A stretch of 64,000 bases of DNA, taken from the NCBI GenBank assembly GCA_037954665.1, contig JBBMOL010000181.1, positions 744,001-808,000 of the forward strand, given 5' to 3'. The number at the start of each line of letters is the position of its first letter. Position 1 is the first letter of the stretch. Both the position numbers and the translations under genes were made by a program. The notes beneath the pieces are model-generated. The model did not search any database, was not told where the DNA came from, and saw only the letters and a program-made list of their open reading frames with translations. Shown one piece after another: positions 1-10,735 of this stretch. This DNA is from Laguncularia racemosa (taxonomy: Eukaryota > Streptophyta > Magnoliopsida > Myrtales > Combretaceae).

Positions 1-325
1 CTGATTTGTTGCTGAACCCTTTGAACCTCTAAAGGCGATATCGGATTCAGAATAATTCGTTTTCCCTCCTTCTGGAATACATAAGTATTCCTGAAGCCAT
101 CATGTAAAACCCTCCTGTCATATAACCAAGGCCTGCCAAGCAATATATGGGATGTACACATAGGCACAATATCACACTCAATCTCATCAAAGTATTTATC
201 CCCTACACTGAATGGTACCCTAGCTCTTTGGGTTACATACAAACGCCCTTGATCATTAAGCCAATGCAATGTATACGGTTCAGGATGTGGAGTAATAGCA
301 AGTTTTAGTTTCGATACCATCGATG
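1..325 (-). pseudogene. CRM-like gypsy protease fragment (A0)
   Basis: Read on the minus strand from about 325 down to the window edge, one open frame matches the protease region of the A3 element at 48211-48867. Landmarks are HPEPYTLHWLND, the turn ILLGRPWLYDRRVLHDGF and a tail ending in SPLEVQ. The catalytic Asp-Gly segment would lie upstream, to the right, and is missing because homology stops at about 325 against the LTR of another element. The frame has no stop over about 108 codons. It is probably the inner part of an A-family element whose left part lies outside the window. Only a fragment can be supported, so no function is claimed. Confidence 0.8.
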
Positions 326-462
326 CTTATGATTGTGGTTTATAGGAACTATATTTAACTATAGATTAAGTGGTATTACAATAAGGTTAAGAGCCTTAAT
401 GTGTCCTTGTTTGGTTAGGACATGTGGCAAGTCGTAGCGCTCTTGGGTTTTGGGGAGTTACA
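326..462 (+). repeat. 3' end of the LTR of degenerate gypsy element D
   Basis: This stretch ends in GTTACA eight bases before a primer-binding-site match, as expected for the end of a 5' LTR. Its upstream part is missing, replaced by A0. No second copy exists in the window, so the LTR call rests only on its position beside the primer site and the gag remnant. Confidence 0.5.
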
Positions 463-469
463 GTTTAAA

Positions 470-481
470 TGGTATCAGAGC
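470..481 (+). other. Primer binding site of element D
   Basis: TGGTATCAGAGC is complementary to the 3' end of plant initiator tRNA-Met, the usual minus-strand primer of plant LTR retrotransposons. It lies just after the LTR end and upstream of a gag remnant on the same strand. Confidence 0.75.
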
Positions 482-999
482 ACAGGTGTATGAGTCTTAT
501 GAGCATAGGTTTAATGATTTGTTAGAGCTTAGGTTTTGATTTATAAAGCTTAGGTTTTGATCTATAAAGCTTAGTTTTGATGATCCTAGAAACTAAGTGA
601 TGATCATTAGGTATAAGTTTCTAATAGTAGAAAGTAAAATATGATCCTTAGAGGAATTCAGCAATTAATCTATTGGATAGTGAGATATGAAGAGAGTGGG
701 TGAAATTATGAGATAATTATTTTATTTAGCAATTTACTTTATTATATTATTATTTTAATTGCCATTTTTCAATTACTAAGTTAGTCATGTATATGTATAC
801 AATTATGTGTAGAGGTATATATGTATATACTGGCACATATTGACACTAACATTGATTGGCACTATCTTTTAAACTTTATCTAGTTGTCTCTTCTCAAGCA
901 AATACCTCTAAGAAGAATCTCTGGATGAGGCTCAAGAAGGGGTGCTGGACGTGAAAACTCAAATGAGGAAAACATCTAAGGTTAGATAGCAGAATAGAT
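482..999 (+). other. Untranslated leader of element D
   Basis: AT-rich sequence between the primer site and the first recognisable gag residues. No sustained open frame and no further feature seen. Confidence 0.4.
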
Positions 1000-1324
1000 T
1001 GCCCAACAGTTGTAGATGGTGAACAACTTAGTGGGGTTATTGATACAGCAACATCAAGTCCACCACATCCCATAGAACAAAAATGCAAATAAACCAATCA
1101 ACTTTGATAGGTTCATCAAGGTGGTAAAGGAAATCAACCCTAAGATGAATCACTCGATTGAGGCTGAGGATTAGGTTTATGAGATTAAGAATACAATTAA
1201 TGTTTTCCAGATACTTGAAGAAAAAAAGGTTAACTATGTTGCATTTATGCTAAAGGAAACTACAGCAAAATGGTAGGTGTCAGTTCCTAGACTAATAGGG
1301 GAGTGCATGAATTAGATGGTATTT

Positions 1325-2169
1325 TGGTATGAATTAAATCCTACAGGACCTATCACTAAGGCAAGAGCTAAAGGGTTACAAAATTTGGTGATGAAGGTCC
1401 TCTTTGAACAATCAAACCCTAAAAATATTTGTATAATAACTTCTTTTCTATTACTTATTTGTTGTGCATTCTAACACGTATACTTGTCGGTTTTTATAGC
1501 GCGATGGATAAACTCGCTAAAGCTTAACTTATGAGTTATTCATGGACCTACATAAACCAAAGAAGAACTAGTCTAACAAATTGTTCAATTGAAATGAAGA
1601 ACCGGCTACTTGAAGACCATTTGTATATGTAATAGTTGCTTATGGGAACCGGCCACTTAATGGCATCCTTGTAATTTTTAGTACATTTTTACCCTAATTA
1701 GATCAAGTATAAATACTTGCTAATTAAGGTTTTTAAGGAGCTTTTTGATATTTTTGAGAAAAACATACACTTTGGTCGTGAGGGCTCATCCTTTACAATC
1801 AAAGATCTCTTATCAATTTCTTTGTGAAATTATGGTGAGAATAAAAAAGAGTAGATTGTAAGTCATATCAATTTTACTTTTGTTGTTTAATAAATTGTGT
1901 TTAGTGAGTAATATCTAGGTATAATTTGTGGTTACTTATTCATTCATGTGAATTAAGGTTATATTTTTCTAATTTGATTATTTCAATTTGTAATTGAATC
2001 CTAATTCAATTACGTGTTCTTCCATTAAAGATCACATACTTGTTTATTCTTACATCCATTTGGTATTTACGTATTTGGAATCAAGTTCATCAGGCCATTT
2101 TGAGTACTAATTGTGTAATTGATTCTTCACTTGTATTATGTGCTTGTATTTGGGAATTAAAGCACGTCA
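1325..2169 (+). mobile_element. A-family solo LTR inside D gag
   Basis: The sequence aligns end to end with the A-family LTRs at 56601 and 57361. It begins TGGTATGAATTAAATCC, against TGATAGGAATCAAAATCC in the others, and ends GCACGTCA, against GCACATCA. It is flanked by TATTT at 1320-1324 and 2170-2174, a 5-bp target duplication. No internal region remains, so this is a solo LTR, the usual product of recombination between the two LTRs of one insertion. At 845 bp it is shorter and more diverged than the other copies. Confidence 0.85.
1704..1719 (+). promoter_or_regulatory. TATA box inside a perfect palindrome (solo LTR)
   Basis: CAAGTATAAATACTTG is a perfect 16-base inverted repeat with TATAAATA at its centre. 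The same arrangement recurs in most other A-family LTRs here. AACCCTA-like sequence lies just upstream. Confidence 0.7.
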
Positions 2170-3065
2170 TATTTAGGGAACTATTTTATCAGATGTACTT
2201 CCTTAGCAACTCTAGAGATAAAATGGAGAATAAATGTTACAACTGTGAATAGAGGAATAGGACAATGGAAGATTATGAGGTAAAATTGAACTATCTAACT
2301 CAGTTCCTACTCGAGAATGTCCGTGTTGATGACAAATCTAGAGCTAGAAGATTTTTTAGGGGATTAAAGCAAGATCTCCAACATGAGGTTGGGGCCTTTT
2401 AGCTAAACACGTATGCTGAAGTGGTTAATAAGGCTAAATACCTAGAATAGAGCAAGAGAAGGATAAAAGAACAAAGGAGCCACAAAGTAAGGATTGTCTT
2501 GGGTAAGAGACTCACCTTTAGTGAGATGGGGCAAGATAAGGGCAAGAGACTCCAAATGTTCCAAAACTGATCATAGAGTGTTACAACCCCTCCTTTACAA
2601 ATTAAACTAGTGCCTTAGGCACTTTCCTGCAATAGCACCTACTATCAGATGAACTAGGTGCTATGGCCCTCATGAATTAAGGAAATGCAAATGGTTAGAG
2701 GGCGTATGCTTCTCTTCTGGAAAGACAAGACACATTAGCAGGTATTGCAATGAGAGGTCAATCTCCCTAATATTCTGTCATCTATGCAAACAGAAGGGAT
2801 ATAAGGGAGTTGACTATCCTTAGGGGCAAGTAGGAAAGCAAGCAGTCCCAACTCCATAAGTAGTAAGACCACCAACGAGGGAACAAGTTGGTAGACCACA
2901 AGCAGGGGGGCCTAGGCAAATGGTTCCCACTAGAGTATTTACTATTAAGCAACAATAGCACCAGGACATTTTAAATATGGACACCATTATAGGTATGCTT
3001 TGAGTATACACCTACAATACTTATGTACTATTTGATACCGGTGTATCTATTTCCTATTTGATACC

Positions 3066-4874
3066 TGCAAGCATGCTTTTGACACATTGGGGGATAAGTT
3101 AACTTCTGCTCTAATCATCCAACCACCTGACTGGAACCTTCCCTTTGAAATTATGTGTGATGCGAGCAATTATGCAGTTGGAGCTGTTCTTGGCCAAAGA
3201 GTTGGAAGAGCTTCTCATGTCATTTATTACGCTTCCAGAACATTGGATAGTGCTTAATGCAACTATTCCACAACAGAAAAAGAACTCTTAGCTGTTGTTT
3301 TTGCATTAGAAAAATTCAGATCATATTTACTTGGTACTAAGGTAATTGTTTACTCTGATCATGCAGCTCTCAAATACCTTCTCGCGAAGGAGGCGAAACC
3401 AAGACTTATTCGATGGATACTCTTACTACAAGAGTTTGATATGGAAATACGCGATAGGAAAGGCTCTGAAAACTTAGTTGTCGACCACCTCAGTAGAATA
3501 CTTATCAGTGACGGGTCAATACCAATACAAGATGATTTTCCAGATGAGCATCTCTTTTCTATTCAAAAGACAATTCCGTGGTATGTTGATATTGTCAACT
3601 ATTTGGTTACTAAGACACTACCAAGTGATTTGTCTAGGGCTCAAAAAGATAAAATTAAAAGTGATGCTAAGTACTATGTATGGGATGATCTGTATTTGTG
3701 GAAACATTGTGCTGATCAAATCATTAAAAGGTGTATTTCTCAAGACGATATTTCTTTTGTCTTGCAATTTTGTCACTCATATGCATGTGGTGGACATTTT
3801 GGACCTAAGAGGACAACTCAAAAAGTGTTAGGGTGCAGTTTGTTTTGGCCTACATTGTTTCGTGATTCTTTTATGTTTTGTAAGTCTTGTGAGCGATGTC
3901 AAAAAGTTGGCAACTTAAGACATAGAGACCAAATGCCACTTACCCCTATTCTTGCTTGTGAAATATTTGATATATGGGGTATTGACTTCATGGGTCCTTT
4001 TCCTCTTTCTTTCGATAATGTTTACATCCTTCTTGCTGTGGATTATGTCTCAAAGTGGATGGAAGCCAAAGCGACCCGAACTAATGATGCCAAAGTTGTT
4101 GTGGATTTTGTTAAATCTCATATTTTTGCTAGGTTCGGGACACCAAAGGCTCTTATCAGTGATTGTGGCACACACTTTTGTAATAGAGTAGTGGAAACTC
4201 TACTTAAAAAGTACAAGGTCACTCATCGCACTTCCATCGCATACCACCCTCAAACCAATAGATTGGCAGAAGTCTCAAATCGAGAAATCAAGTCTATTCT
4301 GGAAAAAACCGTCAATCCAAGCAGGAAGGATTGGAGCACAAGACTTGAAGATGCATTATGGGCCTACCGGATAGCTTACAAAACCCCTATAGGTATGTCT
4401 CCTTACCGTTTGATATTTGGCAAACCATGTCACCTCCCTGTGGAGTTGGAACATAGGGCGTACTGGGCTGTAAAACAATGTAACATGCAAATGAATGAGG
4501 TTGGTGAGCATAGAAAACTTCAATTACAAGAACTTGAGGAAATTCGAAGAGAAGCTTATGAGAGTACTAAAATCTACAAGGAAAAAACAAAGGATTTTCA
4601 TGATCAAATGATTTCCCGAAAGAATTTTTCTGTAAGTAGAAAAGTATTACTTTATCATTCTCGATTGAAGTTGTTTTCTGGAAAACTACGATCACGTTAG
4701 GTTGTTCCTTTTGTTATCACTAACATATTTTCACATGGTGCAGTTGAGATCGCCGGTCTTGAAACTGGTAAGAACTTCAAAGTCAATGGTCATCGCTTGA
4801 AACCTTTTTATGAAGGATTTCAAGTATGTAATATTGAAGAAACCAGTTTAACTTACCCCGAGTATTGTGATTAA
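3066..4874 (+). pseudogene. Athila-like pol: RNase H and integrase
   Basis: RNase H shows CDASNYAVGAVLGQR, TEKELLAVVFALEKF and VYSDHAALKYLL, the D-E-D acidic set, then the linker DHLSRI. Integrase follows with a zinc region (CHSYACGGHFG ... CKSCERCQK) and the catalytic triad in context: DIWGIDFMGPF, ALISDCGTHFCN and a Glu in LAEVSNREIKS. The C-terminal tail, KVNGHRLKPFY, ends at 4874. Lesions are a stop at 3255-3257 in RNase H and a TAG at 4698-4700 where the family has a tryptophan-like position before the tail. The frame from 3441 to 4700 is otherwise open. The enzyme would cut RNA-DNA hybrids and insert element DNA; this copy is truncated and probably dead. Confidence 0.9.
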
Positions 4875-4881
4875 TTACAGG

Positions 4882-4932
4882 AACGTCTAGGCAAAGACGT
4901 TAAAGAAAGGCGCTCCATAGGAGGCAACCCAT
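4882..4932 (+). promoter_or_regulatory. Conserved post-pol hairpin block of Athila-like elements
   Basis: AACGTCT (4882-4888) and AGACGTT (4895-4901) are inverted repeats, followed by TTAAAGAAAGGCGCT and GGAGGCAACCC. The same block lies at about 62300-62354 in C2. As I recall, this TTAAA...GGGAGGCAACCC block is widely conserved after pol in plant Athila-like elements. Its role is not known to me. Confidence 0.6.
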
Positions 4933-5179
4933 GTCAAAAAAAAAAAAAATCAATTTATTTTATTTTAGTTTTGTTTTGATTTTTCTTTTGATTAGCTGCA
5001 GCAAGGATACATATCATCAGATGACACTCTCTAGTGCTTAAGGGGAGAACTCTAATCACTTTACACTTTATACCAGGGAAGTACCAGTATTCCTTTTCTC
5101 TTATTCTCTAATGTTCCTTATACTGTTAATTCCTCTTTAATTGTGTTGAATTAGGAACAGTGCGGACATTGTTCAAACT

Positions 5180-5210
5180 AAGTGGGGGGGGGGGGGGGGA
5201 GAGGATAATA
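5180..5210 (+). repeat. G-run within a polypurine-tract-like motif
   Basis: A run of about 17 G follows AACTAAGTG and precedes AGAGGATAA. The corresponding place in C2 (near 62010) reads, on the minus strand, TAAGTGTGGGGGAGAGG. The long run here therefore looks like slippage expansion of a purine tract. Confidence 0.6.
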
Positions 5211-6318
5211 AATATAGAGGATGGAGAATTGACTCATACTTTGAATGTTTATCCTTAAGCAATTTTAAGCCAAAATTTTCAAAAAAATTTTATGAAATCT
5301 GGAGATTGTACTAAATGTTGTAATAAGCATCTACAAAATGTGAAATTGACTTATTCAAGTGTTTTACTCACCTACTGCTGTGATTAGAATACTTAGTTAA
5401 AATTAAGTAGTGAAATCTTTAAGAAACAAATTTACCTTGTATTTAGCTTTAGAATTGGAAGTTTAAGAGTAAGTCTAGTTCTTAAGTGAAAAATAAACAA
5501 GTTTACTTCTAGGTTATATTAGTTACTGTATACTCTTTGAAGTTGTTTTTGAAACAATGATAACACTTAGTGAAAGATGTTGAAGAAACTTTTTCCTTAG
5601 TAACCCTTTAAACCGGATAACTATTATTACTCTAGCAATAATTGAAAAAAAAAAAAAAAGAGAATCAAGCATAGCCATTACTCCAATGATTCAAATAATT
5701 GAGTTAAGAGTATTCGAACTTGAATGTTAGAGTGAGGAAGAGTCCGTAGGGGTATCTTAAAACCCGGTCACTTGAGTGACGAGCTCGGGATGTTGCTGAC
5801 TCAATGAACTCACTATAACGATAAGGGCAGAAAAGGCGAAATTTCATGAAAAGAAGCGGGCAAAAACCCGTCAAAATAGATGCTTGATTAAATCAAAAGA
5901 ACATAAATGTAAAAATTCATTGAATGAAATAAGACTTATAATAAAAAAGGGAGAAAATCTAGGGAAAAAAGTAGATACCATATGCTTTTACTTTGAGTTG
6001 CAAAGATTATATATTTGCTAATATTCAATGAAGTTTAATTGGGTGTTTTTCCTTATTGGATTAAGTATTTACTTTTGGAATGAAAGTTCTTTTGCTAAAC
6101 ATGAGGATTAAAGTTTGTTTTGTTTAGATTAGCTATTAAATTTTGTCTATGGTAATTTAATCACAGGAAACCAGTTTGGTTGGAGCAGTAGACATTAAAA
6201 TTACAAGTTGTGAATTATAAAAGAATAGATGCTTGAATTGATGAAAAGAAATTTCGTATAATCTATGACGGATTTCTCAATTGAGTTGATTCAATTGCTT
6301 GAGGACAAGCAAGATTTT

Positions 6319-6333
6319 AAGTGTGGGGGAATT
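6319..6333 (+). other. Polypurine tract of C1
   Basis: AAGTGTGGGGGAATT lies directly before the 3' LTR start TGATAGAGCC, the normal position of the plus-strand primer. C2 has the same tract at 60986-61001. Confidence 0.75.
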
Positions 6334-6560
6334 TGATAGAGCCATTTTATACTCAATCTTTATAGTATGAATTGTGTTAATTTATTATTGATTTTATAGA
6401 AATCATAAGGAAATGGTACTTAATTTTATTATGGTGATAAATTAGGTTTAATGGAGTCAAGAGTGCTAATTCAAGTGATTTAGAGAAGTCATTTACAATT
6501 TCGATCAAAGACAAGGATTTACACCGCCGGAGGAAAGTACATAGGCATGTATTTGAAGTA

Positions 6561-6765
6561 CACGGCCGTGTACTTGGTTTGGAATCAATAGAAACATACA
6601 CGGTTGAAGTACACGACCGTGTATCTGTCTTGAAGAACTAACAGAAGGAGGCACGGTTTGTGATCTAGCCGTGGTGGAAGCCGTGCTATACACTGAACAA
6701 GGATGAGGAAATGTGGATTATTGACCAGAGGGAAGCACGGTTCGAAATCTGGCCGTGTTGGTGGG
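6561..6765 (+). repeat. CACGGCCGTG-type motif array in U3 of C1
   Basis: Several CACGG or CCGTG half-sites and one full CACGGCCGTG palindrome (6561-6570) lie 100-300 bases upstream of the LTR TATA box. Spacing is irregular. The C2 LTR has a longer version, and the unrelated B-family LTRs have a similar one. Confidence 0.65.
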
Positions 6766-6864
6766 CGTCCAGGCGTACGTTATTCACTTCTCGATATTTA
6801 CTTGGAAAAGGAAAGATATATTCGTATCTTGCTAGCTGAAGATCCTCTGCCATTCCCTTAACAG

Positions 6865-6872
6865 TATAAATA
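6865..6872 (+). promoter_or_regulatory. TATA box of the C1 LTR
   Basis: TATAAATA lies about 100 bases after the CACGG array. AACCCTAG follows 11 bases downstream, a telo-box-like sequence. Confidence 0.6.
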
Positions 6873-7792
6873 GAACCAACCCTAGAGGAGAAAGGAGCTT
6901 TTTGGACAAGAAGGAAGAAGGAGAGGCAGAGCAAGGGAGACCGGAAACAAAGACTTTTTCATGTTTTCACTTTTAATTTTCGTTTTGAGAATGAACATGT
7001 GTAGCTAAGTAGATTTTCTAGCCAAAGGATCATTGAAGTTTAATTCTTCACGAATTGTGAGATCTAATTGATTTACCTTTATTCTATTCTTTGTTTTCGG
7101 ATATTTATATATCTTCTGGAAGTTTTGTCAATGTTATCTTTGTTGATTGGTATGAATTAGAGCTCTTCTACTCAATTAGCAAGATAATATACTGTCAACT
7201 AGTACGTCAAACCCGTAATTGTTTGATAGTTCTAGTTTCGGTGACACAATAACATGTTTGATTATAAAATAGATAGTCAAATTTATGTTATGGAGATATA
7301 TGATCTTGTTTAAATAGGTTATCTTATAATCTGTTGGCATGAATTGGTAGTCTCTCTTGTTTGTAATGCTATTGATAGATTAAATCCTAAGAGCTTGTTT
7401 AGGGTTGTCTAATCAATAAGAGAAATAATCGAAGAGCATGTTTTGATTATCAAGAAAGTAAGGAGAGATAGGTTATTAGAGCTTGTTAATAACCATAACC
7501 AGTTTATCTTGGATAAAGGATAGAAAAATATTTGCATCGATGATCAATTCCTAGAATTAAACTATCTTGATTCCTTTGGCTAGGCTTTTATCATTATTCA
7601 AATTTTATTATCTGATTTCAGTATTATTTTGATTCACAAACAAAACCCCCCATTCTTCTTTTCCTCTCTATTCTCTTTTAATAGAAATATATTTAACCAA
7701 TCCCTGTGGATACGACCCTACTCACTACTATACACAAATCATATAATTGTCTAGGAGTAGGTTTTTATTTTTATTAGATTCGACACCCATCA

Positions 7793-8307
7793 GGCGGTGA
7801 GCAAACTATGGCTCAGTGAGTTTGCCCATCACTACTTCCATTCAAGTAACTTATCCAGCATTAATTAGCACATCATGAAATATATCTACATACAAAATGA
7901 ATGCATGCAACACTTTAATGGGAGTTCAGAACCATGAAAGGTATAGATTTACATCGTCTATACTTTGATTGACGTCCATACTTACCTGCATGGAGCACTT
8001 TACCTTACCTAAGAGGCTATTTGAGGGCATGATCCCCTAAATAAACTCAACACTTACCCATTACAGAGAACAAAAATGCCCTAAGGGCCAGTCGTAATGA
8101 ATTCCACATCTGGCCATTCACCCTTAATCAAATAATAACACCTCTACGGCCAAATATGGTGATCTCTCATCAGGGCATCAACCTATAATCAAATAGTTAA
8201 TAATGCCTCATAGGCCATAAACAAGAGTTGTCCCAAATACTTTGCCTCCAACAAAATCAATTTTGATAAAATTACCATCGGCAACACTGAGATTTTATAA
8301 ACAGTAG
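7793..8307 (+). repeat. Unassigned repeat module related to X
   Basis: Begins with GTGAGCAAACTATGGCTCAGTGAG, a variant of GTGAGCACACTATAGCTCAGTGAC at about 8722-8745. The two stretches look like paralogous copies of one repeat. No open frame of note. Confidence 0.45.
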
Positions 8308-9461
8308 TGTCACGCCTCGAAAGGGGGCCTAGAAGCCTCTACTAAAATTATCATGGCACGTGTGCACCCGTTGCATGATAATCGTCTTACGAGTCAGAGA
8401 TCATAAGACTCTAAGTAAATAATTACATCTACAACAAGTTATAGTACATATAAATAGATAATAAAATACAACTATGGATCCCATACCCCACGGTCAACCA
8501 TGATCACAAAGAATCGGTATCCCCTACGAATCAATAAAATAAGATAATCTCTAGGTTCTCAATTTCAAATTCTATTTACGTTGGGGTCCTAACATTTCAT
8601 CTAAACAATCTATCATCTATAATTCTTACTTTGTCATTCTAGTCTTCTAGAAACCTTCGATACTTCACATCATATCCCATCTCGCACTTTCGCTATCGTT
8701 ACCTACAAAAAGTTGTGAGGGAGTGAGCACACTATAGCTCAGTGACTGAGATGGTAACACTTTCAATGCTACGTATACACACAAGCAAACTCACCTCAAG
8801 TTATTAAACTTATGTTATGTACACAAGCAAGCAAATTCAATTTAAAATATTAAACATATGCTATGCATGAACAACCATATGAATGCAACATCTCACATGA
8901 TCTTTCGGTAACTGACGTGATGTCTAGGGTTTATGCCCCCCTTAACCTTGGGTTGGGGATTCCGAAGCCACCATTAGGGCCTAGGTCATTACCCAGTTTA
9001 TTCATATGATCACTTGTTAATGAGGACATTTTATTAACTCAACAGTGAACGCTCTTATGCCTCTCTTAAACCAGATGGATCAAAACCCTCAAGGATAGGC
9101 CAGACTTGGAACCATCAAGGTGCGACAATCCCCTAATCACTTAGTTCGCACTTAGCGGAACAGCAATCCTCTTGATCACTTCCGATGCATCCTATGACAG
9201 TGATGGTTTTCAATCTCATGCAATGTCTCGTAGAAATGCATGTTAGGTTTTTAATCAGGTCAACTCCCTTAATTAATTGATTTACGGTGATCAAACAACA
9301 TTTACCATCACAATCAATCATATCACAGAAGTAAACATTAAACATTCCATTTCACTCATCACAAGTAAGAACTATGCATGGGTTATCACACAAAATCGAC
9401 ATTGAACCCAAATCTTCGTGAACATAAACCTATCCAGTTTTACAATGGGTTAAATTATCTT

Positions 9462-9670
9462 GGCACCTCTCTATGCCATTTCTTTTAAATTTCAAACCAC
9501 TCGGGTTGACTTACAATCATCATGTCTAGCACCTCCGTGCCCTTTCTCTCAAATGCCGGACCACTCAGGTTGGCTTACAATCATTTTTGACACCTCTATG
9601 TCATTTATCTCACATGTCAAACCAACTACTCAGGGTTGATTTACATTAATCATCCTTGACACCTCTGTGC
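9462..9670 (+). repeat. Tandem repeat, unit about 60-69 bp, about three copies
   Basis: Units start near 9462, 9529, 9589 and 9658 with GCACCTC or GACACCTC. Shared internal words are CCATTT or CATTTATCTC, CCACTC(A/G)GGTTG and TTACAATCAT. The fourth copy breaks off. Confidence 0.7.
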
Positions 9671-9768
9671 CATCGCACTTCTCAAGTGCTTTATCATTCT
9701 CACACTTTCGAGAGCCAGAAAGGTCGTCTCATTTTCTCTTTCAATGTCCTCAAGACATTTGCATATGA

Positions 9769-9787
9769 TATATATATATATATATAT
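9769..9787 (+). repeat. TA microsatellite
   Basis: About nine uninterrupted TA repeats. Confidence 0.9.
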
Positions 9788-10396
9788 GTATTCACACATA
9801 TAGGTATGTGCTCAATATGTCTTTAATTGAAGACACTTGACTAGACATCTCCCCTTACGCACTTAAGAGGGTAAGAAAATATGGTCCTTGAGTTATAAAA
9901 GCCAAGGTTGCACTCATGATTGAGTATGATGGGGTTCATGAGTATATTTTGTAAATATAATATGAAAATAAATTTATCTAAGTATATGTATACACATTCA
10001 AGAACCAACCTTGACATGTATACATAATGATATCTATGTACCCTATTCCAACTAAGCATACCTATTCGGTAGCTATAGAAGGAAAAGCTAAGTTTGATAC
10101 GAACCACGCCAACCCGTGACGAAACCTAATACCAATACGTTCGAAATTCGTTGCCTAAGACGCCCAAACACCTAAAGTGGAAACCGCGACCCGTTGTCTA
10201 TAAGCGAGACAAGAACCTTGGTATAATGTGAAGACGCCACAATCGGGGATGAAAGACCGATTGATAAGTCGGGATGAACGCCACAGAAATTAATCCGATA
10301 AGTTCGATTTAGTTCTTGAAGAACCAAGAGAGGTACCTCTCAAAAGTGTTTAATGTTCAAAGATGTAAATTCTTAGTTGTTCTAAACCCTAGGAGC

Positions 10397-10403
10397 TTTT
10401 ATA
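10397..10403 (-). promoter_or_regulatory. TATA box of the B2 3' LTR
   Basis: TATAAAA on the minus strand, between AACCCTGG upstream and CCTAGGGTTT downstream, a decayed telo-box pair. The equivalent box in the 5' LTR is at 14897-14903. Confidence 0.55.
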
Positions 10404-10500
10404 CCAGGGTTACAATTCGTGAAAAACAAGTCCAAAACGACGTAGCTTAGATAAGTTGCGTAAAAACACGAAAACAGAATAAGCTGGCCGACAGGGGATA

Positions 10501-10735
10501 CACGGCCGTGTACACGACCGTGTACTTTGGCCGTGTACTTTTCTGTGCACATTTTGGTCACATACACGACCGTGTACTTCTGGTCGTGTATCTTTCTATG
10601 GATTTGCTTGTCTCCATACACGGCCGTGCCTTTTAGCCGTGTATCTAGCCGTGTATCATTCTGTGCAATCTTGGAATTCCTACACGGCCGTGCCTTGAAC
10701 ATACACGCCCTCTTCAACCCGTGTCCAGTGTGACT
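10501..10735 (-). repeat. CACGGCCGTG-type array in U3 of the B2 3' LTR
   Basis: Full or near-full CACGG(C/T)CGTG palindromes and half-sites recur from 10501 (CACGGCCGTG) to the last ACACGGCC at about 10690. The array lies just upstream of the TATA box in the direction of transcription. The 5' LTR copy is at 15001-15235. Confidence 0.75.

Larger units (their letters stand above)
1000..3055 (+). pseudogene. Decayed gag and start of protease of gypsy element D
   Basis: Gag homology is visible in pieces. About 1085-1324 carries the first part of a Retrotrans_gag domain ending near ETTAKW. A solo LTR (1325-2169) splits the domain. About 2175-2460 carries the second part, with landmarks MYFLSNSRDKMEN, DYEVKLNYLTQF and ARRFFRGLKQDLQHEVG. 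A zinc-knuckle remnant with CHLCKQKGYK lies near 2780-2815. A protease start with LFDTG occurs near 3030-3045, just before the join to C1. In-frame stops are frequent, so this is an old copy. Its reverse transcriptase and RNase H lie at 29165-30330 and 56045-56600 on the same strand. Confidence 0.75.
4875..6333 (+). other. Long 3' untranslated region of C1
   Basis: About 1.46 kb between the end of pol and the LTR, without a credible coding frame. It contains a conserved hairpin block at 4882-4932, poly-A tracts at 4937-4949 and 5645-5659, and a G-run after AACTAAGTG near 5184. The same blocks appear in reverse order at 60986-62343 in C2, which supports common descent. Confidence 0.8.
3056..7792 (+). 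mobile_element. Athila-like gypsy element C1, 5'-truncated
   Basis: Contains the RNase H and integrase end of an Athila-like pol, the long 3' untranslated region typical of that lineage, a polypurine tract and a 3' LTR at 6334-7792. The 5' LTR, gag, protease and reverse transcriptase are absent: the element begins abruptly near 3066 inside pol, joined to D protease. No target duplication can be tested because the 5' end is lost. The same family appears on the minus strand at the right end of the window (C2). Confidence 0.85.
6334..7792 (+). repeat. 3' LTR of C1
   Basis: Begins TGATAGAGCC after the polypurine tract and ends GACACCCATCA. The C2 LTR at 59347-60985 is its reverse complement, beginning TGATGGGTGTC and ending GGCTCTATCA, which fixes both ends. 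It contains a CACGG/CCGTG array and a downstream TATA box. Confidence 0.85.
8308..10094 (+). repeat. First segment of anonymous repeat X (starts TGTCACGCC)
   Basis: Starts TGTCACGCCTCGAAAGG, the kind of terminus I associate with a common class of large plant LTR-like repeats. It contains a short tandem repeat (9462-9670), a TA microsatellite and no convincing coding frame. B2 is inserted at 10094 and the sequence resumes at 15446. Confidence 0.45.
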
